From DATMRF01 sp035566435 (GTDB taxonomy: Bacteria > Verrucomicrobiota > Verrucomicrobiia > Limisphaerales > UBA8199): a DNA stretch of 64,000 nt. The first letter of the stretch is position 1; every line of letters starts with the position of its first letter. The position numbers and the translations under genes are program-made. The notes under the pieces were generated by a model, which did not search any database, was not told the origin of the DNA, and saw nothing but the letters and a program-made list of their open reading frames with translations. The stretch lies in contig DATMRF010000108.1 in assembly GCA_035566435.1 (NCBI GenBank), positions 1 through 64,000 on the forward strand. The letters are read 5' to 3'. Of this stretch, positions 54,117 through 63,068 are shown one piece after another.

Positions 54117-55418
54117 ATGAGCAGTTCCTCCTCGCACCTCAAGGGCCTCGATTACTCGGTCCTCCAGCAGTGCATGCATTGCGGGCTTTGCCTGCCCACC
54201 TGCCCGACGTATGACGCGACAAAGGTCGAGCGGCACAGCCCGCGCGGCCGCATCGCCCTGATGCGGGCAGTGGCCGATGACCAGATGGTCATGACCAAAA
54301 CCTTTGCGGACGAGATGTATTTCTGCCTGGGCTGCCTGGCGTGCATGACTGCCTGCCCTGCCGGGGTGAACTACGCGGAATTGTTCGAGCACGCGCGCGC
54401 CGAAGCCGAGGCCAGCGGCGTGCTGCGGTCGCCCAAACGCAACCTGATTCGCGCGTTCGCAGTACGCTGGCTCTTCATGGACCTCAGCCGGCTCCAACTG
54501 GCAGGCCGGGCCTTGAGGCTTTACCAACAACTGGGCTTTCAACGCCTGCTCCGCAGGAGTGGAGTCTTGAACTTGCTCCCTCGACGCCTGCGCGAGCTCG
54601 AAGCCATTACCCCCAACATCCGACCGGACTTTTCTGCCGAGCTCATCCTTCCCGTCACACCCGCTGTTGGCCAACGGAAGTACCGTGTCGCAATGCTGAT
54701 CGGCTGCGCGCAGGATCTCATTTTCAGCGACATCAATCGCGACACCGTTGAGGTGCTCGCCCGGAACGGTTGTGAAGTCATCACACCTCCCAAGCAGTTT
54801 TGCTGCGGCTCGCTCCACGCGCATAACGGCGAGCGGGTGCTTGCGCAGCAGCTCGCTCGAAAACAACTCGCGCAATTTCCTCCCGACCAGTTCGACGCGA
54901 TTATCACTAATGCTGGTGGCTGCGGGTCGCATCTGAAGCACTACCGCAGCCTGCTCGCCGATGATCCCGTTTACCGCGAGCGCGCCGAGCTCTGGGACCG
55001 GAAGGTGAAGGACATTCATGAATGGTTGGTTCAAATTGGCATTAGTCCTCCGGCGAACGCGCCGCCGCCGCAAACGGTGACCTACCACGAATCATGCCAT
55101 TTGTCGCATGGCCAGAAAATCGTCGCTCAGCCGCGACAAATCCTCGGCTCTATCCCAAACTTAACGCTGGTCGAATTGCCCGAAAGCTCCTGGTGCTGCG
55201 GCAGCGCCGGCATCTACAATCTCATCCAACCTGAGATGGCCGGCCAATTGCTCGAGCGCAAACTGAAACATATCCAATCGACCGGTGCTGACATCGTGGC
55301 GACCGGAAACCCGGGCTGTCTTTTGCAGCTTATCAACGGCGCGAAACAAAAGGGCCTGAACCTCCGGGTGATTCATCCGATTACGCTGCTTGCCAAGGCC
55401 TATCGTGCGGGCGACTGA
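54117..55418 (+). CDS. glcF: glycolate oxidase iron-sulfur subunit GlcF
   Basis: About 433 residues. Two [4Fe-4S] motifs: C19-x2-C22-x2-C25-x3-C29-P and CLGCLACMTACP further on. Two CCG domains contain FCCGSLHAHNG and WCCGSAGIYNL, typical for electron transfer with GlcD. The ATG at 54117 has GAGG 6 nt upstream and lies 4 bp after the glcD stop; a TTG at 54105 is less likely. Confidence 0.95.
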   Translation: MSSSSSHLKGLDYSVLQQCMHCGLCLPTCPTYDATKVERHSPRGRIALMRAVADDQMVMTKTFADEMYFCLGCLACMTACPAGVNYAELFEHARAEAEASGVLRSPKRNLIRAFAVRWLFMDLSRLQLAGRALRLYQQLGFQRLLRRSGVLNLLPRRLRELEAITPNIRPDFSAELILPVTPAVGQRKYRVAMLIGCAQDLIFSDINRDTVEVLARNGCEVITPPKQFCCGSLHAHNGERVLAQQLARKQLAQFPPDQFDAIITNAGGCGSHLKHYRSLLADDPVYRERAELWDRKVKDIHEWLVQIGISPPANAPPPQTVTYHESCHLSHGQKIVAQPRQILGSIPNLTLVELPESSWCCGSAGIYNLIQPEMAGQLLERKLKHIQSTGADIVATGNPGCLLQLINGAKQKGLNLRVIHPITLLAKAYRAGD

Positions 55419-55498
55419 GGCCGTCGCATCGCGGAAACAGGCAGGGCAAAACCCAGTTGCATGCTGCCGCAAAGTAAACGATGGGTAGCGGCTGTACT

Positions 55499-56575
55499 AT
55501 GCCGAATCTATTCGACACGTTCAGGCTGAGGTCGGTGACGCTGCGCAACCGCATCGGCGTTTCACCCATGTGCCAGTATTCTTCGGAGGATGGGGTAGCG
55601 ACGGACTGGCACCTGGTGCATCTCGGCGCGCGAGCGGTGGGCGGCTCCGCGCTGGTCATTGCCGAAGCCACTGCGGTGTCGCCTGAGGGACGCATTACAC
55701 CCGGCGACGCCGGAATTTGGGCCGACAAACACATCGCACCCATCGCGCGCATTAATCGTTTCATCAAACAACACGGCGCCATTCCTGGTATCCAGCTCGC
55801 CCACGCCGGCAGGAAAGCTTCCGCCGCCCGGCCTTGGGAGGGCGGCGCGCACCTGGCAGATAACGCCGGCGGTTGGCCTACGCTGGCACCGAGTCCCCTG
55901 CCCTTTGGGGACAACCTCACCAAGGTGCCGTGCGAACTTTCCCGGGCCGAAATCGCAAAGGTCCAACAAGATTTCGCGGCTGCCGCCAAACGCGCTCTGA
56001 CCGCAGGCTGCGAATGGCTCGAACTTCATTCGGCGCATGGCTACCTGAGTCACGAGTTCCTTTCGCCCTTGAGCAATCACCGCGCCGACGCCTATGGCGG
56101 CAGCTTCGAGAACCGCGTCCGCTTCTTGCTCGAAACCACCCGCGCCGTTCGTGCGGCCTGGCCGGATCCACTTCCCCTAACCGTCCGTCTCTCCTGCACC
56201 GACTGGGTCCCCGGCGGTTGGGACCTCGATCAATCGGTCGAGCTGTCGCGGCTCCTCAAACGCGAGGGCGTTGTTCTAATCGATTGCAGCTCCGGCGGCC
56301 TGGTGCCGGGCGCGAGAATTCCGATTGGCCAGGGTTACCAGGTCCCTCTGGCGGAGCGCATCCGGCGCGAAGCGGACATTGCCACGGCCGCCGTTGGCCT
56401 TATCACCGACGCAAACCAGGCCGATGAGATCATTCGCGAAGGCCGGGCTGATATCGTCCTCCTCGCGCGCCAGATGCTGCGCGATCCCAACTGGCCCCTC
56501 CGCGCAGCGCAGACTCTCGGCGCGGCCATCGAGCCACCTGTGCAGTACGGTCGCGCCTGGCCCGCCCCTCGTTAG
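55499..56575 (+). CDS. NADH:flavin oxidoreductase (old yellow enzyme, YqjM-like)
   Basis: About 358 residues. FMN-binding TIM barrel. SPMCQYSSEDGVATDWHLVH includes the regulatory Cys characteristic of YqjM-type (thermophilic-like) OYEs. HSAHGYLSHEFLSPLSNHR and GGSFENRVRFLLE are also family blocks. It reduces activated alkenes using NAD(P)H; the physiological substrate is unknown. The ATG at 55499 (MPNLFDTFRL) fits the family start better than the one at 55481. Confidence 0.95.
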   Translation: MPNLFDTFRLRSVTLRNRIGVSPMCQYSSEDGVATDWHLVHLGARAVGGSALVIAEATAVSPEGRITPGDAGIWADKHIAPIARINRFIKQHGAIPGIQLAHAGRKASAARPWEGGAHLADNAGGWPTLAPSPLPFGDNLTKVPCELSRAEIAKVQQDFAAAAKRALTAGCEWLELHSAHGYLSHEFLSPLSNHRADAYGGSFENRVRFLLETTRAVRAAWPDPLPLTVRLSCTDWVPGGWDLDQSVELSRLLKREGVVLIDCSSGGLVPGARIPIGQGYQVPLAERIRREADIATAAVGLITDANQADEIIREGRADIVLLARQMLRDPNWPLRAAQTLGAAIEPPVQYGRAWPAPR

Positions 56576-56653
56576 CCGATTTCTAAAACGGGCTGCTTAT
56601 TCCCTGTGCGGGCGACAGCCCCGGCTCGAAGACTTCACATCCTTAAACGTAGC

Positions 56654-56770
56654 GCAGGCTTCCAAGCCTGCCGTCTCGCAGGTTTCCAACCTGCTGACTC
56701 CTTGCGAGTTCTACGACCTGCTGACGTGAAAGTCGGTCCCGCCACGGCGGTAGCAGGTTTGGAAACCTGC
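56654..56770. repeat. cluster of three short palindromes, family C
   Basis: GCAGGCTTCCAAGCCTGC (56654-56671), GCAGGTTTCCAACCTGC (56678-56694) and GCAGGTTTGGAAACCTGC (56753-56770). All are short palindromes with 7-8 bp stems. The arms vary in compensated positions (CTT/AAG versus TTT/AAA). The cluster lies in the gap between the OYE and GH78 genes. Confidence 0.85.
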
Positions 56771-56828
56771 GGTCCGACCGCTCTGTACGCTTGCCTCCGG
56801 CCGAATTCTTGCTAAACCAACCCCTGCC

Positions 56829-59800
56829 ATGAAAAGTCAACCAGAACCCTCTCCCTCTTCTGACTCGTGTTTCGAACTCGCTGGACCCTTCGGGCGATTT
56901 CGTGCGGCGACTTTTCGCGTAATTAGTGCGGTGCCGGCTTTGGCCCTTTTGCTGATGCTCCTGCCGAACATCACCCGCGCCGCTGTTGGCCCTGCGGAGT
57001 CTGAAACACACTACAATGGCAAGGGTCTCATGCCCGCTTACCTCAGGTGTGAATCGCTCGTCGAGCCCATCGGTTTGCAGGAGACCGCGCCGCGCTTGAG
57101 TTGGGTGGATGAATCGGGCGAGCGCAATCAGCGCCAAACCGCGTATCGCGTTCTGGTTGCCAGCTCGGAAGATTCGCTCAAGAAGAATTACGGCGATTTG
57201 TGGGACACCACGCTGGTCAACAGCGACGACACGCTCAACGTCGCTTATCAAGGCAAGCCACTCGCGTCCGACCAGGTTTGCTTGTGGAAGGTGAAAGTCT
57301 GGGATCAGGATGGCCGCGAATCGCCCTGGAGCAGGCCCGCGCGATGGTCGATGGGGCTGCTCAAGCCGGAGGATTGGAAAGCCGAATGGATCGGCTACGA
57401 CAAAGCGCGCGGAGCTTCGACCGAGGAATCCCCGCTCTCGGAGGCGAAATGGATTTGGCACGCCGCTGACAAAGCGGGCAGCGTACCTAAATGCCACCGC
57501 CTGTTCCTGGCTCGTTTCGCGTTACCCGGTGGCGCAACCGTAAAAAGGGCCGAGGCCTTCGCCACAGCCGATGACGCGATGAGTTTCGTGGTCAATGGGC
57601 GCAAGGTCCTTGGCAGCGAGCCCAAAGATGACAGTTGGCGCGAGGTCCGCCAGGCGGACATCACCCAGTTGATTCAACCGGGCGACAACGAAATCCGCGT
57701 GTTGGTGGAGAACGCCAAGGAAGGGCCGGCCGGACTGCTGGCGAAGGTTGTCGTCACCACTGAAGGTGGCCAGCCTATCACGCTCGTGACTGACGATTCC
57801 TGGAAATCCACAGACCAGCCGGGCGACGATTGGCTCGAGTGGCCCTTCGATACCAAACCTTGGCCAAACGCCCAGGTTGTCGGAGACTACGGGAGTGACC
57901 CGTGGGGCAAGTTGAACCTGGCTGGAGAACATTTGCCGCCGCCGTCTTACCTGCGCAAACAGTTTCAACTCGGAAAACCGGTCCTCCGCGCCACGCTCTA
58001 CGGCACCGCCCTCGGTTTGGTGGATCTGCACCTCAATGGCAAACGTGTGAGCGACGATTACTTCACCCCTGGCTGGACTGATTACGCCAAACGCGTCTAT
58101 TACCGCGCCTACGATGTGACGGGCTTGGTTCGGCAGGGCGACAACGCGCTCGGTGCTGTCCTGGCGGATGGCTGGTTTAGCGGCTACGTCGGCTACGGCC
58201 GAAAACGTGACCTTTATGGCAGGTTGCCGCGGGTCCGCGCTCAATTGCACGTCGATTTTGCTGATGGCTCCTCAATCGACGTTGCCACCGGTTCTGACTG
58301 GAGGGCAACCACCGGGCCGATACTGGAAGCCGATTTCCTCAAGGGCGAAACCTATGACGCCCGGCGGGAGGTTCAGGGCTGGGACGAGGCGGGTACCGGC
58401 GTCGGCCAATGGGACCAAGTGGTCGTAGGCAGCAACGAGGTGCAGCCCGTCGTCCAGGTTCATCCCGGTCCCCCGGTGCGCGCCATCGAGGAATTCAAAC
58501 CCCAGCAAATCACCGAGCCCCAACCTGGCGTTTACGTGCTCAACCTCGGACAGAATTTCGCCGGCCTCGCCCGTCTTAAAGTGCGCGGTTCGGCGGGCCG
58601 GAAAATCACCCTGCGCTTCGCGGAAAGGTTGAATCCGGACGGCACAATTTACACGACCAACCTCCGCAGCGCCCGCGCCACCGATACGTACATCTGCAAA
58701 GGCAAAGGCCTCGAAATCTGGCAGCCCCGCTTCACCTTTCACGGGTTTCAATACATCGAGGTCACCGGCCTGAAGCAGAAACCCGCACCCGACACCGTCG
58801 TCGGCGTTGCCCTGAGCAGCGATACCCCACTGGTCGGCGAGTTTTCCTGCTCCGACCCGATGCTCAACCGGCTGCACCGGAACATTTATTGGACACAACG
58901 CGCCAATTTCATCGACATCCCCACGGATTGCCCGCAGCGCGACGAGCGGCTCGGCTGGACCGGCGACGCCCAGGTCTATGTTCGTACCGCTACGCTTAAT
59001 ACCGACGTGCAGGCCTTTTTCACCAAATGGCTGGTGGACCTCGATGAGGACGGCCAACGCGCCGACGGCCAGTTCCCTTGCGTCGCCCCGGTCAAGGTCG
59101 CCAACGACGACGGCGGACCGGCGTGGGCCGACGCCGGCGTCATCTGCCCCTGGACCATCTACAGCGTCTATGCCGACCGGCGCGAGCTTGGAAGACACTA
59201 CGACGCGATGACCCGGTTCATCGAGTTCTGCCGCAAGCGGAGCACCTCGGACCTGCTTCCTCCGGAGAAGTATCACTGCTTCGGCGACTGGCTCAACATC
59301 AAGGCCGAAACGCCTAAGGACGTCATTTATACCGCCTATTTCGCCTACAGTACCAAGCTCACCGCCCAGGCTGCGGAAGCGCTTGGCAAGACGGAAGACG
59401 CGGCCAAGTATAACGCGCTTTTCGAACGGATCCGCGGCGCCTTCAACCAGGCCTACGTCAAACCTGACGGCCGCATTAAAGGCAACACCCAAACCTGCTA
59501 CGTGCTCGCGCTGGCCTTCGACTTGGTGCAGGGTGAAAAGGCGAAACAAGCCGCCCAATACCTGGTAGAGGACATTGAGAAGCGCGACTGGCACCTCTCC
59601 ACTGGGTTCATCGGCACCAAAGACCTTATGCCCGTCCTTTCGAAAATCGGCCGCGCCGATGTCGCTTACCGGCTCCTCCACAACGACACGTTCCCGTCCT
59701 GGGGCTTCTCGATCAAGGAGGGCGCCACCAGCATCTGGGAACGCTGGGACGGCTGGACCCCGGAAAAGGGCTTCCAGGACCCGGGTATGAATTCCTTTGC

Positions 59801-60179
59801 CCACTACTCCTTCGGCGCCGTCTATGCCTGGATGGTGGACAACATCGGCGGCATCCTGCGCGCCGCCCCAGCTTTCAAGGAAATCCTGATCGCACCGCGT
59901 CCGGATGAAAAGCTCACTTCCGCTTCGGTCGCCTATCGGAGCGTCCGCGGTTTGATCTCCTCGGAATGGGAGCATGCAAATGGAAAGTTCCTGCTCAACG
60001 TAACGATCCCAGCCAATTCAACCGCACTGGTCGCCCTCCCGACCGCTGACGCCTCAACTATTACCGAGTCCGGACACTCACTCCAAACGGCAGCCGGCGT
60101 GAAGCTCTTCCGGCAAGAGGGTCAAACTGTCCTCATTTCAGTTGGCTCCGGCACGTACTCGTTCGCCACAACATGGTAG
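56829..60179 (+). CDS. alpha-L-rhamnosidase (GH78)
   Basis: 1116 residues. Signal peptide with a long N-region (hydrophobic core about 36-48, PALALLLMLLPN). Domain order: N-terminal beta domains (YLRCESLVEPIGLQETAPRLSW), a rhamnosidase N domain, an (alpha/alpha)6 catalytic barrel with IDIPTDCPQRDERLGWTGD, GDWLNIKAE and WERWDGW, and a C-terminal beta domain with LNVTIPANSTALV. It releases terminal rhamnose from plant or microbial polysaccharides. The acyltransferase-like gene downstream is convergent. Confidence 0.96.
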   Translation: MKSQPEPSPSSDSCFELAGPFGRFRAATFRVISAVPALALLLMLLPNITRAAVGPAESETHYNGKGLMPAYLRCESLVEPIGLQETAPRLSWVDESGERNQRQTAYRVLVASSEDSLKKNYGDLWDTTLVNSDDTLNVAYQGKPLASDQVCLWKVKVWDQDGRESPWSRPARWSMGLLKPEDWKAEWIGYDKARGASTEESPLSEAKWIWHAADKAGSVPKCHRLFLARFALPGGATVKRAEAFATADDAMSFVVNGRKVLGSEPKDDSWREVRQADITQLIQPGDNEIRVLVENAKEGPAGLLAKVVVTTEGGQPITLVTDDSWKSTDQPGDDWLEWPFDTKPWPNAQVVGDYGSDPWGKLNLAGEHLPPPSYLRKQFQLGKPVLRATLYGTALGLVDLHLNGKRVSDDYFTPGWTDYAKRVYYRAYDVTGLVRQGDNALGAVLADGWFSGYVGYGRKRDLYGRLPRVRAQLHVDFADGSSIDVATGSDWRATTGPILEADFLKGETYDARREVQGWDEAGTGVGQWDQVVVGSNEVQPVVQVHPGPPVRAIEEFKPQQITEPQPGVYVLNLGQNFAGLARLKVRGSAGRKITLRFAERLNPDGTIYTTNLRSARATDTYICKGKGLEIWQPRFTFHGFQYIEVTGLKQKPAPDTVVGVALSSDTPLVGEFSCSDPMLNRLHRNIYWTQRANFIDIPTDCPQRDERLGWTGDAQVYVRTATLNTDVQAFFTKWLVDLDEDGQRADGQFPCVAPVKVANDDGGPAWADAGVICPWTIYSVYADRRELGRHYDAMTRFIEFCRKRSTSDLLPPEKYHCFGDWLNIKAETPKDVIYTAYFAYSTKLTAQAAEALGKTEDAAKYNALFERIRGAFNQAYVKPDGRIKGNTQTCYVLALAFDLVQGEKAKQAAQYLVEDIEKRDWHLSTGFIGTKDLMPVLSKIGRADVAYRLLHNDTFPSWGFSIKEGATSIWERWDGWTPEKGFQDPGMNSFAHYSFGAVYAWMVDNIGGILRAAPAFKEILIAPRPDEKLTSASVAYRSVRGLISSEWEHANGKFLLNVTIPANSTALVALPTADASTITESGHSLQTAAGVKLFRQEGQTVLISVGSGTYSFATTW

Positions 60180-60201
60180 GGCTGGTTGTCCTCAACCAGC
60201 C
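60180..60201. repeat. short palindrome with TCCT loop
   Basis: GGCTGGTTG, loop TCCT, CAACCAGCC: a perfect 9-bp stem preceded by GGTA, directly after the GH78 stop codon. The design is shared with 40489-40510 and the family A elements, but the arm sequence differs. It may terminate GH78 and the convergent gene. Confidence 0.75.
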
Positions 60202-60243
60202 GTCGAGACGCATCTCTCACACTCAGGACGGCTCGGTGGGTGA

Positions 60244-61464
<1,221 letters not shown>

Positions 61465-61477
61465 GAGTGCTTCGACC

Positions 61478-61501
61478 GGGGCGGGGACGGCCACGTCCCC
61501 G
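61478..61501. repeat. palindrome, family B (single unit)
   Basis: GGGGCGGGGACGGCCACGTC then CCCG; identical in its core to 1601-1624. It lies at the 5' end of the DUF5009-like gene, and on the minus strand its GTGGCCGTCCCC could be misread as a start codon. Confidence 0.85.
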
Positions 61502-61640
61502 GCCTCTTACCTTCCCAACGCTAAAATGTTCTGAAGAAAGATGATCCGCTTCGGCCGTGAGTTTTGTCGAGTCTGACATCACCTGTTTTTGTTGGCGATG
61601 CTAAAGATCGGATATTCGGCGACCACGCCGTGGTCCATCA

Positions 61641-61835
61641 ACTAGCCCCTACCTTGGCGACTGGATTCGTGACTGGTACGGGACCTACACCAATGCCTTT
61701 ATGATCTCGGCGATCCTCCTCCTCGTCGGCGCCGTTCTCGCCCTAACGATGAAATCACCTTCGACCAGTTCTTCCTCTAGTCTGAACGCACCCGCCCGGG
61801 AGAAAGCGCCAGTTCCCCAACTCGTGAAGAACTAA
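61641..61835 (+). pseudogene. 3' fragment of an MFS transporter
   Basis: An open frame reads SPYLGDWIRDWYGTYTNAF then MISAILLLVGAVLALTMKS and a Ser-rich tail ending at a stop (61833-61835). This matches the last transmembrane helix and C-terminal end of major facilitator permeases. The N-terminal ~400 residues are missing: upstream in frame there is no further MFS-like sequence, and a family B repeat plus the start of the minus-strand acyltransferase occupy the place. It is a remnant of a deletion or rearrangement. Confidence 0.75.
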
Positions 61836-61851
61836 CCCGCCCCGCGTTCCT

Positions 61852-61879
61852 GGGAGGGCGAGCGTCCTCGCGAGCCCTA
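61852..61879. repeat. dispersed repeat, family E
   Basis: GGGAGGGCGAGCGTCCTCG then CGAGCCCTA: outer GGGC/GCCC stem, inner GCG/CGC, loop TCCT. It differs from 48719-48746 at two positions. It lies after the MFS remnant and before the CheY-like gene's 3' end. Confidence 0.75.
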
Positions 61880-61902
61880 CCTTCCTTAACATTCAACTAC
61901 CC

Positions 61903-62301
61903 TCAACTCGCCTTCGCCACACACCCCGCTCCCACCAGCCTCGCAATCGCCCGGCGCAACTCCGCAAAGGAAAACGGCTTGTTCAGCACCGCGTCCACCG
62001 GGTTGTCGGCTTTTCCGAGCTCTTCGGAATATGCCGTGATCATGAGAATCGGCTGTGACGGCGCTACTTGCTTGATCTTAAAGGCCAGCTCGTTGCCCGA
62101 CATCACAGGCATAGCGTAATCCGTAACCACGAGGTCAAACCGCCCCGGCGCAAACAAATCCAGCGCCTCCTTGCCGTTGCGCGCCTCCGTAACGGTATGC
62201 TGGTCCACCAGGAGCAGAAAGCGGATCGCCTCCCGCACCCCTTGCTGGTCATCCGCAAGGAGTATCCGCTTCCCGAAGACTCGGTCCTGCTCCATATTCA
62301 T
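61903..62301 (-). CDS. single-domain response regulator (CheY-like)
   Basis: 132 residues, receiver domain only. Acidic pair in LLADDQQGVREA, phospho-acceptor D61 in LVVTDYAMPVMSG and the conserved Lys in LNKPFSFAELR. There is no output domain and no adjacent kinase gene, so it is an orphan that probably acts by protein-protein contact. The downstream region contains the family E repeat. Confidence 0.92.
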   Translation of the reverse strand: MNMEQDRVFGKRILLADDQQGVREAIRFLLLVDQHTVTEARNGKEALDLFAPGRFDLVVTDYAMPVMSGNELAFKIKQVAPSQPILMITAYSEELGKADNPVDAVLNKPFSFAELRRAIARLVGAGCVAKAS

Positions 62302-62555
62302 TCGCCTAACTAACCCGAATCAGCAGGTTTGACACCATTCTCATTCTTGAGAGCTGGCAATAAGCTATTTCGCCATAGGCTCTTGGAAGGCGTCCCGGAA
62401 CGCAAACACGAGCTCGTTTCAAACATCCTCGGGCTCAGCCGCTGCAATTCGGCGGTTTCGCTCCCTCTTCCTCCCCATGACTTTGCGGTCCTATGCTCCT
62501 GCCAATGCGCTGGTTCTGCGCTTGCAAATTCCTTCCGGTCCGCTTCCATGAAACC

Positions 62556-62885
62556 ATGTTTCCCTACGTCGCATTAACAGCTGATAAGACCTGGCAGGCC
62601 GGACCGTACGATGGCGTGGAGTTGATGCCCCTGCACAAGCATGAGAAAACCGGTGGAGTCGTCGTGCTGCGCAAATTCAAGGCTGGCCACACCATCCCGG
62701 CGCACACGCACCCGGACGCGAACGAATGGGCTTACGTGCTCTCCGGCGAATGGGAGGAATCTGGCGTTACCTACACCACCGGTGCCCTGTTCTACGCGCC
62801 AAAGGGCGTTCGCCACGGGCCCCACGTCGCTCGCACCGAAGTCATCAGCCTGACCGTTTTCGACGGCCCGCTCACGATCGCTTAG
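62556..62885 (+). CDS. cupin-domain protein (ChrR-like)
   Basis: 109 residues. A single beta-barrel cupin with the metal-binding block GHTIPAHTHPDANEWAYVLSG and the second block GALFYAPKGVRHGPH. It resembles the C-terminal cupin of ChrR-type anti-sigma factors or small dioxygenase-like cupins, with no N-terminal zinc anti-sigma domain. Start ATG at 62556; the preceding 254 bp contain nothing recognisable. Ligand unknown. Confidence 0.85.
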   Translation: MFPYVALTADKTWQAGPYDGVELMPLHKHEKTGGVVVLRKFKAGHTIPAHTHPDANEWAYVLSGEWEESGVTYTTGALFYAPKGVRHGPHVARTEVISLTVFDGPLTIA

Positions 62886-62895
62886 GACGGAGATT

Positions 62896-63030
62896 CCATA
62901 CCTGCCATGGCGGAGCGCCGGAATTTTGCCGGATCACACCGTCCGCACAGCCTAAGCCGGCAACATGGCAGCGCTCCGATCTGTTGGCGTTTCGTACGGG
63001 GTTGAAATGTCTGGGGCCTGGGGAAAATGC
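62896..63030 (+). repeat. dispersed ~135-bp palindromic element, family D (copy 2)
   Basis: Aligns on the plus strand with the reverse complement of 36541-36679. CATACCTGCCA, GGCGGAGC, TTGCCGG, GGCAACATG and ACGGGGT occur in the same order. It fills the gap between the cupin and M16 peptidase genes. Some positions differ, so this is an old or diverging copy. Confidence 0.8.
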
Positions 63031-63068
63031 ACTTGAATCGTCATGCCGGATCTCCGAGTCTCTGCCGC

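Noticed and set aside
53970..55088. A 372-codon minus-strand frame across glcF
   Set aside because: Antisense to two iron-sulfur motifs and CCG domains of GlcF; composition is that of a shadow frame.
56643..57497. A 284-codon minus-strand frame near the GH78 start
   Set aside because: It overlaps the GH78 N-terminal coding region and the palindrome cluster, with a product of shadow-like composition.
58272..59975. A 567-codon open frame on the minus strand inside the GH78 gene
   Set aside because: High third-position GC makes long antisense frames common; the plus-strand protein has clear GH78 motifs throughout, and the antisense product resembles nothing.
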